A stretch of 62,431 bases of DNA from Paenibacillus sabuli (lineage in GTDB: Bacteria > Bacillota > Bacilli > Paenibacillales > Paenibacillaceae), in NCBI RefSeq assembly GCF_014705605.1, contig NZ_JACXIZ010000047.1, positions 1 to 62,431 on the forward strand, read 5' to 3'. The position numbers and the translations under genes were made by a program. Positions 56,130 to 62,431 of this stretch are shown piece by piece. Every line of letters starts with the position of its first letter. Position 1 is the stretch's first letter. The notes under the pieces are model-generated. The model saw only the letters and a program-made list of their open reading frames with translations. It had not been told where the DNA came from and made no database searches.

Positions 56130-57719
56130 ATGGCACACAGAAAATGGCTGAGCGTGCTGCTGTCGGCAATGCTGGCCGCATCGCTGCTCGCGGCATGCAG
56201 CAACTCCGGCAACTCGGGCAATGCGGGCACGACGAATAGCGGCGGCGACGGGACGGGCGGCAACGCGAATAGCAGCGGCGACGCAACTGTTGAAATCTCG
56301 GTGGCAAGCATGCCGAAATATCCGCCGAACAACGTTCCCAATGATTACATCACCGAGGTGGAAAAGAAGTTCAACATGGAGTGGGACTTCCAATCGATTC
56401 CGCTGTCGGCCGGTATGGAGAAATATAATGTCATGTACGCCTCCGGCGACTATCCTGACTTCATACCGAATATGAACAGCCCGAGCAGCGTCGCCAAATG
56501 GGCATCCGGCGGCTACCTGCTGCCGATCGGCGATTATATCGATCAGCTGCCGACGTACCGCGCCCTGTTCAGCGACGAGGACTGGGAGCTGCTGCTCGAC
56601 TTCGGCAGCACCAACGGCAAGCTCTACATGCTTCCGAGCGTCGCGACCAACGATCCGATGACCTGGATCTACCGCAAGGACGCCTTCGAGCAGGCCGGCA
56701 TCACGTCGTTCCCGACGACGCTGGACGAATTGCATGAAGCGCTCAAGTCGCTCAAGGCCGAATTCCCCGGCAGCGTAGGCATCGGCGTACGCGGCGGCAA
56801 TGACAATACCGGCATCAACAACCTGATGAACGGCTTTCGCCAGGCGTTCCGCAATCCGAACAACACGCACACCAACGGCTTCTGGAATGATCCCGACGAA
56901 GGCGGCGCCGTCGTATGGAATATGGCTTCGCCCAAGCATCGCGAGATGCTGACGTTCCTCTCGCAGCTGTACAAGGAAGGCTTGATCGAGCCGGAATTCG
57001 CCACGATTACGAAGGAGCAATGGGCGACCAAGCGGCTGACCGGCAAGGTGCTGCTCGACTTCCAGTGGGCGAGTCACACCGTCGATCCGGAGTACGAGCT
57101 CAAGGACATTCCGGGCGGGCAGTGGGATTATGCACGCACGCTGCCAAGCGCGACCGACCAGCCGGCACTCGAGTTCAAGCCGCTCAACTTCTCGCTCTTC
57201 GGACCGATCTTCAGCAACAAGCTGGCCGACCAGCCAGACAAGCTGGAGCGACTGTTCGACTATGTCGAGTGGGGCTCGACCCCGGAAGGCCAACTGTTCC
57301 ATCAGATGGGCCTTGAAGGCGTGACGTACGCCAACGAAGGCGGCAAGATCGATTATATCGAGGGCTACGACCGGCAGAAGGTCGCCGAGCAGCACGGCTT
57401 CGACTGGTGGCTCAAGCAGAGCGAGGAGAAGCTCTCGACCGACCCGATGTTCCAGAAAAAACAAGAAGCGATGACCGAGCTCGCAGACATGTTCAACACG
57501 ATGCCGAAGAGCGCGGCGCTGACCGAGGAAGAGCAGCAGACGATCAACACGACCGTCAGCGCGATGCAGGATATCGCGTATCAGTACTCCACCAAGGCTG
57601 TCATGGGCATCGTCGACCCGACGAGCGACAAGGAGTGGGAGAGCTATCTGAGCGACCTGGAGAAGGTCGGCATGTCGAACGCACAAGCAATCTACGAAAA
57701 ATACTTGACGGCAAACTGA
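56130..57719 (+). CDS. Extracellular solute-binding lipoprotein (second module)
   Basis: The ATG at 56130 with AAAGGGG upstream gives 529 residues. The signal peptide ends in the lipobox LAAC with Cys23, followed by a Gly/Asn/Ser linker. The mature protein is a large binding protein of the LplA-like type: VEISVASMPKYPPNNVPNDY, MYASGDYPDFIPNMNSPSSV and a C-terminal half with KLSTDPMFQKKQEAMTEL. It captures an oligosaccharide and feeds the two upstream permeases. A hairpin after it may reduce read-through, a usual way to keep binding-protein mRNA in excess. Confidence 0.93.
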   Translation: MAHRKWLSVLLSAMLAASLLAACSNSGNSGNAGTTNSGGDGTGGNANSSGDATVEISVASMPKYPPNNVPNDYITEVEKKFNMEWDFQSIPLSAGMEKYNVMYASGDYPDFIPNMNSPSSVAKWASGGYLLPIGDYIDQLPTYRALFSDEDWELLLDFGSTNGKLYMLPSVATNDPMTWIYRKDAFEQAGITSFPTTLDELHEALKSLKAEFPGSVGIGVRGGNDNTGINNLMNGFRQAFRNPNNTHTNGFWNDPDEGGAVVWNMASPKHREMLTFLSQLYKEGLIEPEFATITKEQWATKRLTGKVLLDFQWASHTVDPEYELKDIPGGQWDYARTLPSATDQPALEFKPLNFSLFGPIFSNKLADQPDKLERLFDYVEWGSTPEGQLFHQMGLEGVTYANEGGKIDYIEGYDRQKVAEQHGFDWWLKQSEEKLSTDPMFQKKQEAMTELADMFNTMPKSAALTEEEQQTINTTVSAMQDIAYQYSTKAVMGIVDPTSDKEWESYLSDLEKVGMSNAQAIYEKYLTAN

Positions 57720-57726
57720 CGGCTTG

Positions 57727-57760
57727 CCCCCGGCAGCGGCAGCCTGCCGCCTGCCGGGGG
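57727..57760 (+). terminator. Attenuating hairpin after the SBP gene
   Basis: CCCCCGGCAG (57727-57736) pairs with CTGCCGGGGG (57751-57760), with an inner CGGCAG/CTGCCG stem. Only a weak T-rich tail (CTTCTTAT) follows, so partial termination before the hydrolase gene is likely. Confidence 0.65.
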
Positions 57761-57791
57761 CGGCTTCTTATCAAGGACGGGGAGGAACATC

Positions 57792-60500
57792 ATGACAACA
57801 GTACTGCTATCTATACCGGATAATGCCAGCGCGCGCGTGCGCCATGGCGCCGAGCTGATCACCCAGGCGCTGGCCGCCTGCGGTCTGGAGGGGCAGCTGT
57901 CCGGGCCATGGTCCATCGACAGCTATCGCGCGGCGGACGCGCCCAAAATCGTACTTGGCGATCGTACCGCGACGCCGCTGATTGCCGAGCTGGAGGAGCA
58001 CGAGGTGCTGCTCTATCATAGCGCTGTCCCGCAGGGCGAGGGCTATTACCTGGCGAGCGTGCCGGGCGCGCTGACTGTCGTCAGCGGCGGCAGCGACAGC
58101 GGCGTGCTGTACGGCTGCCAAGAGCTGGCTGCGCGCATCAAGCTGGCCGGCGCGCTGCCGGAGGACCTGGCCTTCGGCGACGGCCCGGCGATGAAGCTGC
58201 GCGGACCGGTCGTGCCGCTGCAGAAGACCAAGATCGAGCCGCCGCGGCGCACGTATGAATATCCGATCACGCCGGGCCGCTTCCCGTGGTTCTACGATCG
58301 CGGGTTGTGGACGGAATTCCTCGATCAGATGCTGGAGGATCGCTGCAATGTGCTCTACATCTGGACCGGGCACCCGTTCTCCTCGCTGATGCGGCTGGAC
58401 GACTATCCCGAAGCGATGGAAGTCACAGAGGAGGAATTCCGGCTCAATGTCGAGACGTTCCACTGGCTGGCGAATGCGTGCGACCGGCGCGGCATCTGGC
58501 TTGTGCTGAAGTTCTACAATATTCATATCCCGCTGCCGTTCGCCCGGCATCACGGCCTCGATCTGCATCAGCCCAAGCCGCTGCCGCTGACGAGCGACTA
58601 CTATATCCAGTCGATCTCGACCTTCATCCGCAGGTTCCCCAATGTCGGCCTCATGGTCTGTCTCGGCGAAGCGCTGCAAGGCGCGATCTACGGCGTCGAG
58701 TGGTTCAACGAGACGATCCTCGCCGGGGTGAACGAGGGGCTGAAGGACCTGCCGGACAAGGAGCTGCCTCCGATCATCGTGCGGGCGCATGCGATTCCGT
58801 CCGACAAGGTGATGGCCGAGGCGCTGCCGCGGTACGCCAACCTGTTCACCGAAGCGAAATACAACGGCGAGTCGCTGACGACCTACACGCCGCGCGGCCG
58901 CTGGCAGGACATCCACCAGCATCTGGCGTCGCTCGGCTCGATCCATTTGTTCAACGTGCATATTCTCGCGAATCTGGAGCCGTTCCGCTACGGCGCGCCG
59001 TCCTTCATCCAGAAGTGCGTGCAGGCGGCGAAATATCGCCTGCATACGAACGGCATCCATCTGTATCCGCTGTTCTACTGGGACTGGCCGTATACGGCGG
59101 ACGACACGAGTCCGCGGCTGCGGCAGATGGACCGGGACTGGATCTGGTTCGCGGCCTGGTTCCGCTATGCCTGGAATCCGGATCATCACCCCGAGCTGGA
59201 GCGCCGCTACTGGATCGAGCGGCTGAAGGAGCGATACGGCTCGGCGGAGGCCGCCGAGGCGATCCTGGACGCGTACGAGCAGGCCGGCGAATGCGCGCCC
59301 AAGCTGCTGCGCCGCTTCGGCATCACCGAGGGCAATCGCCAGACGATGAGCCTCGGCATGACGATGAGCCAGCTCACCAATCCGGACAAGTACCGGCCGT
59401 GGAAGGAGCTGTGGGAGGCACAGGCGCCGCAGGGCGAGCGGCTGGATGAATACGTGGCGCGCGAACTGGCGGGCCAGCCGCATATCGGAGAGACCCCGAT
59501 CGACATCGCGGACGACGTTGATCGGCACGCCGCCGCCGCAGAGCGGGCGATCCAGGCGGCAAGCGCGCAAGTCACGCAGGGGCAAGCGGAATATGAGCGG
59601 ATCGCCGCCGACATTCGGGCGATCGCGCTGATGTCGCGCGCCTATACGCACAAGGTGCGGGCGGCTGTCTCCATTCTGACGTACAAGGCGCGCGCCGCGG
59701 GCGACTATACGTCGCACATAGAGCTGCTGCGCGAGGCCGAGCCGCAGTTCCGGGCGAGTCTGGAGGCATACCGCGAGCTGACCGCGCTCACCTCGGAGAC
59801 TTATCTGTACGCCAATAGCATGCAGACGCCCTCGCGCAAGGTGCCGTTCCCGGACGGCGAACGCTATGCGCACTGGACGGACTGTCTGCCGATGTATGAA
59901 GAGGAGTATGCGAACTTCGTGCGGCAGATCGCAGCGCTCGGGGAGGGGCGCCTGCCGCAGCAGGTGGCCGAGGCGGCGGAGCCGATCCGGCCGTATCGTT
60001 CCGCAACATTCGCGCTGCTCTCGCCGCACGCCGAGACGTACACGGTCGAGCCGCAGGCCGTCATCTTCAAGGACAGCGACATCATTGTCTCCAACGTCGC
60101 CGAGGAGCTCGTGGGGCTGGAGGGTATCCGCTTCTCGCACGAGCAAGCGAGCAAGGATGGCGTAAGCGTCGCCTTCGAGGTGCAGGAGCCGGTGCGCGTA
60201 CTGGTCGGCTACTTCAACTCCGGGCATCCGCAGTGGCTCAAGGTGCCGGATCTGGAGACCAACACGCATGCCGACGACCGCGGCGGACTGGCGCCGGTGC
60301 TGCTCAACGGGCTGAAGGTGTTTTTCCAGCCGAACGTCAATGTGCATGCGTTCCGCTACGAGCCGGGACGGCACGAGCTGGACTTTGGCCAGGGCTCCTA
60401 CGTCATTCTCGGCGTCATTCGCGACGACGAGACGCTGCGCGTGCGCGATCTCGAGGGCGCCGGCAGCGCCGACACATTAGACTGGCTGTACGAAGCGTAG
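57792..60500 (+). CDS. Putative glycoside hydrolase with GH67/GH20-type N-terminal domain
   Basis: This 902-residue cytosolic protein (no signal peptide) has an N-terminal alpha/beta domain (about 5-115; APKIVLGD, GSDSGVLYGCQELAARI) of the kind that precedes GH20, GH67 and GH84 barrels. A TIM-barrel-like region follows (about 155-520) with FPWFYDRGLWTEFLDQML, NVLYIWTGHP, RRGIWLVLKFYNIHIPLPFA, GLMVCLGEALQGAIYG and a tryptophan-rich IHLYPLFYWDWPYT segment. Helices and a C-terminal beta domain (about 750-895) close it. The E in CLGEAL is a candidate acid/base residue. Cytosolic location next to a transporter suggests it acts on an imported oligosaccharide, perhaps a glucuronosyl one. The exact family needs a profile search. 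Confidence 0.6.
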   Translation: MTTVLLSIPDNASARVRHGAELITQALAACGLEGQLSGPWSIDSYRAADAPKIVLGDRTATPLIAELEEHEVLLYHSAVPQGEGYYLASVPGALTVVSGGSDSGVLYGCQELAARIKLAGALPEDLAFGDGPAMKLRGPVVPLQKTKIEPPRRTYEYPITPGRFPWFYDRGLWTEFLDQMLEDRCNVLYIWTGHPFSSLMRLDDYPEAMEVTEEEFRLNVETFHWLANACDRRGIWLVLKFYNIHIPLPFARHHGLDLHQPKPLPLTSDYYIQSISTFIRRFPNVGLMVCLGEALQGAIYGVEWFNETILAGVNEGLKDLPDKELPPIIVRAHAIPSDKVMAEALPRYANLFTEAKYNGESLTTYTPRGRWQDIHQHLASLGSIHLFNVHILANLEPFRYGAPSFIQKCVQAAKYRLHTNGIHLYPLFYWDWPYTADDTSPRLRQMDRDWIWFAAWFRYAWNPDHHPELERRYWIERLKERYGSAEAAEAILDAYEQAGECAPKLLRRFGITEGNRQTMSLGMTMSQLTNPDKYRPWKELWEAQAPQGERLDEYVARELAGQPHIGETPIDIADDVDRHAAAAERAIQAASAQVTQGQAEYERIAADIRAIALMSRAYTHKVRAAVSILTYKARAAGDYTSHIELLREAEPQFRASLEAYRELTALTSETYLYANSMQTPSRKVPFPDGERYAHWTDCLPMYEEEYANFVRQIAALGEGRLPQQVAEAAEPIRPYRSATFALLSPHAETYTVEPQAVIFKDSDIIVSNVAEELVGLEGIRFSHEQASKDGVSVAFEVQEPVRVLVGYFNSGHPQWLKVPDLETNTHADDRGGLAPVLLNGLKVFFQPNVNVHAFRYEPGRHELDFGQGSYVILGVIRDDETLRVRDLEGAGSADTLDWLYEA

Positions 60501-60526
60501 AAGTAGGGTGAAGGAGGAAGTGAACC

Positions 60527-61297
60527 ATGCGGCTGACAGGAAAAACCGCGATCGTCACCGGCGCAGGCTCCGGCATCGGCGACGCCATCGCGCGGCGCTT
60601 CGCCCGTGAAGGCGCGGCGGTCGTGCTGGCCGATCTGAGCGAGAGCGGGGAAGCGGTAGCCGCCGCGATCCGCGAGGCGGGCGGCCAGGCGCATTTCGTG
60701 CAGGCGGATCTGCGTCAGGAGTCCGAGGCGCAGCGTCTGGCGGAGGAGACGCATCGCCGCTACGGCGCGCTGCATGCGCTGGTCAACAACGCCGGCGTGA
60801 CCGGCACGACCACTGTGACGACCGCCACCGACGAGGAGTGGGAGCGCGTCATGACGATCAATCTGAAGGGCGCCTGGTACTGCTGCAAGCACGCCATTCC
60901 GCTCATGGCCGCGGCAGGGGGAGGCAGCATTGTCAACATGTCGTCGACGCATGTGCTGCGCACGCAATACAATCACTTCCCCTACCACGCCGCCAAGGGG
61001 GGCATGCAGGCGATGACGCTCGGCATCTGCGTCGACTTCGGCGGCCAGGGTATCCGCGCCAACAACCTGTTGCCCGGCTTCGTCATGACGCCGCTGGCGC
61101 GCCGCTTCCTGGACGGCTTCGACGATCCGGCGCGCAAGGAGAGGACCATGCTGGACGCGCATCCGCTCGGCCGGCTCGGCACGCCGGAGGATGTGGCCGC
61201 TGCGGCGGCCTTCCTCTGCTCCGACGACGCCGCATTCATCTCCGGGACGTCGCTCGTCGTCGACGGCGGACGCTCGGCCTATCAGAAGTCGGATTAG
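60527..61297 (+). CDS. Short-chain dehydrogenase/reductase
   Basis: This 256-residue classical SDR has the cofactor loop TGAGSGIG (11-18), Asp36 that favours NAD(H), NNAG (87-90), Ser139/140 and the catalytic YHAAK (Tyr153, Lys157), and ends with a PG-type loop followed by FISGTSLVVDGG. AAGGAGG lies before the ATG. In this operon it could oxidise a sugar or uronic acid imported by the transporter. The substrate cannot be read from sequence. Confidence 0.92.
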   Translation: MRLTGKTAIVTGAGSGIGDAIARRFAREGAAVVLADLSESGEAVAAAIREAGGQAHFVQADLRQESEAQRLAEETHRRYGALHALVNNAGVTGTTTVTTATDEEWERVMTINLKGAWYCCKHAIPLMAAAGGGSIVNMSSTHVLRTQYNHFPYHAAKGGMQAMTLGICVDFGGQGIRANNLLPGFVMTPLARRFLDGFDDPARKERTMLDAHPLGRLGTPEDVAAAAAFLCSDDAAFISGTSLVVDGGRSAYQKSD

Positions 61298-61348
61298 GAA
61301 TGCGGATCAGGGGAGCGGATCAGGTAATCGGTAAAGGAGGAGTTGGAC

Positions 61349-62266
61349 ATGTTCGAGGCGATCAAGGCCAGAATTAGAGGCATCAATGCGATCAACATTA
61401 CGCCGTTCCGGGAAGACGGGGCGATCGACGAAGCTGCGCTCGGACGCAATCTGGACGATCTGGTCGCCAGCGGCATCGAGGCGATCTATCCGTGCGGCAA
61501 CACCGGCGAATTCTATTCGCTCACCTTAGGCGAGGCGCGCCGGGTGACGCAACTCGCCGTGGAGCGCGTCGCCGGTCGGGCCGCCGTCATGGCCGGCATC
61601 GGATACGACACGCGCACCGCGGCCGTGCTGGCCGAGTCGGCTGCGGAGGCGGGAGCGGACGGCCTGATGCTGCATCAGCCGGTGCATCCGTTCCAGTCGG
61701 AGCGCGGCCTGCTCGCCTACTATCGCGAGGTCGCGGCCTCCACGTCGCTGCCGATCGTGCTGTACGTGCGGCACGAGAGCGTCGGCGCGGAGCTGCTGCG
61801 CGAGGCGACCAACATTTCGAATATCATAGGCGTCAAGTACGCCGTCAATCATCTGCCTTCGTTCGCGGCGGCGGTGCAAGCTGCGGAGTCGGACCCAGTA
61901 TGGATCTGCGGGACGGCGGAGCTGTGGGCGCCGTTCTTCTTCGCGGCCGGCGCGGTCGGCTATACGTCGGGCCTGGTCAATGTCGAGGCGCAGCGCTCGC
62001 AGGCGTTGCTGGCGGCGCTACGCGCCGGAGATACGGCCGAGTCGATGCGTATCTGGGCGGAGCTGCGGCCGTTCGAGCTGCTGCGCGAACGCGAACGCAG
62101 CGGAGCCAATGTGAGCGTCGTCAAGGAGGCGATGGCTCAGCTCGGACGAGCGCGCGCCGACGTGCGGCCGCCGATCGCGCCGCTGACGGAGCGGGAGCGG
62201 CAGGAGATTGCGGCGATCCTGGATCGCTGGGGATTGACGCGCGGGCAAGCGGAAGGGAGCGTGTAG
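61349..62266 (+). CDS. DHDPS/KdgD-superfamily aldolase or dehydratase
   Basis: The ATG at 61349 (AAAGGAGG 8 bases upstream) gives 305 residues. It is a class I (beta/alpha)8 enzyme of the dihydrodipicolinate synthase superfamily. The motif GNTGEFYSLT (50-59), Tyr139 (VLYVRH) and the Schiff-base Lys163 (IIGVKYA) are visible. DapA itself is unlikely in this operon; 5-dehydro-4-deoxyglucarate dehydratase or a 2-keto-3-deoxy sugar-acid aldolase fits better, especially as an aldehyde dehydrogenase follows directly. It lies 51 bases after the SDR gene. Confidence 0.85.
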   Translation: MFEAIKARIRGINAINITPFREDGAIDEAALGRNLDDLVASGIEAIYPCGNTGEFYSLTLGEARRVTQLAVERVAGRAAVMAGIGYDTRTAAVLAESAAEAGADGLMLHQPVHPFQSERGLLAYYREVAASTSLPIVLYVRHESVGAELLREATNISNIIGVKYAVNHLPSFAAAVQAAESDPVWICGTAELWAPFFFAAGAVGYTSGLVNVEAQRSQALLAALRAGDTAESMRIWAELRPFELLRERERSGANVSVVKEAMAQLGRARADVRPPIAPLTERERQEIAAILDRWGLTRGQAEGSV

Positions 62267-62269
62267 GAG

Positions 62270-62431
62270 ATGAAGGAGATTTTGAACTATATCGGCGGTA
62301 AGTGGCAGGCGGCGGCGTCGGGCAAGACGACGATAAATGTGAATCCGGCCAGCGGCGAGCAAGTCGGGCGCGCGCCCGTGTCGGCAGCCGCCGACGCGGA
62401 GGCCGCCGCGGCGAGCGCCCAAGCGGCCGCG
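62270..62431 (+). CDS. Aldehyde dehydrogenase, N-terminal part (runs off the window)
   Basis: The first 54 residues are visible and show the typical aldehyde dehydrogenase opening: a YIGGKW motif, a NPASGEQVGRAP strand and an Ala-rich helix. The start lies 3 bases after the previous stop. Following a KdgD-like enzyme, it may be 2-oxoglutarate semialdehyde dehydrogenase, which completes oxidative degradation of sugar acids; this is inference from order. Confidence 0.8.
   Translation, partial: MKEILNYIGGKWQAAASGKTTINVNPASGEQVGRAPVSAAADAEAAAASAQAAA

Noticed and set aside
57807-60374. A long open frame of over 800 codons on the minus strand opposite the glycoside hydrolase gene
   Set aside because: It is Arg/Leu/Pro-rich without domain motifs, lacks a ribosome binding site and mirrors the codon pattern of the plus-strand gene. 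High GC causes such antisense frames.
1-62431. CRISPR arrays, insertion sequences, integrases or rRNA genes
   Set aside because: No regularly spaced repeats, transposase or integrase frames, or rRNA-like sequences were seen in the reading.

Overview
The window reads as the chromosome of a GC-rich, spore-forming Gram-positive bacterium of the Paenibacillaceae (Paenibacillus or Cohnella type). This rests on Bacillus-type genes (xpt, a CwlD-like amidase, yqzE, yqhG/yqhH, an adaA-adaB pair divergent from alkA, a yybP-ykoY riboswitch), strong AGGAGG ribosome binding sites, sigma-A promoters, and two copies of the AraC-sensor plus LplB/YtcP-type permease plus lipoprotein module that is very common in Paenibacillus. 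The genus is inferred from gene content, not from a search.

Region 1 (1-22.4 kb) is the most unusual part. A co-directional run (1-12332) encodes the baseplate half of a contractile injection system (CIS): a LysM tube/baseplate adaptor, a gpD-like hub, a gp5/VgrG-like spike, a gp25-like wedge protein, two J-type baseplate proteins, a beta-propeller fused to a gpI-type tail domain, and a 559-residue protein of unknown role. Sheath, tube and ATPase genes are not in view and presumably lie upstream of base 1. On the opposite strand, behind a strong hairpin, are a PAAR-like tip protein and a translationally coupled membrane protein with about eleven MORN units. Then follow a membrane receptor with an adenylate-cyclase-type domain, a GNAT enzyme, a fusion of a nucleotide-carrier-like membrane domain with HEAT repeats and a cyclic-nucleotide-binding fold, and a DUF4157 (eCIS core) protein. 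The cyclase-like domain lacks both metal aspartates and the transition-state arginine. The nucleotide-binding domain lacks the phosphate-binding arginine. The pair looks like a signalling module that no longer makes or reads cyclic nucleotides in the classical way, placed inside a CIS locus.

Region 2 (22.4-38.7 kb) is mostly housekeeping: a GyrI-like domain protein, a GNAT enzyme, a GT4 glycosyltransferase, a YkvI-like transporter, a lipoprotein, xpt, several small conserved proteins, an orphan SPP1-type holin, tRNA-Leu(CAG) with its own promoter and terminator, a polysaccharide deacetylase overlapping tail to tail with a CwlD-like amidase, yqzE, yqhG-yqhH and a B12-dependent ribonucleotide reductase (nrdJ).

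Region 3 (38.8-45 kb) and region 5 (51.1-62.4 kb) are two carbohydrate-uptake modules. Each has a membrane-bound AraC-type regulator, two permeases and a lipoprotein binding protein, with cre-like CcpA sites nearby. The second continues into a glycoside hydrolase-like protein, a short-chain dehydrogenase, a DHDPS/KdgD-type aldolase/dehydratase and the start of an aldehyde dehydrogenase, which suggests sugar-acid (possibly uronate) catabolism.

Region 4 (45-51.1 kb) holds a TerC-family protein under a complete Mn-type yybP-ykoY riboswitch, a YneR/HesB-like protein, a two-domain lipoprotein with a structured leader, the adaA-adaB/alkA alkylation-repair locus and an SH3-NlpC/P60 cell-wall hydrolase. 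I saw no CRISPR array, rRNA or insertion sequence.
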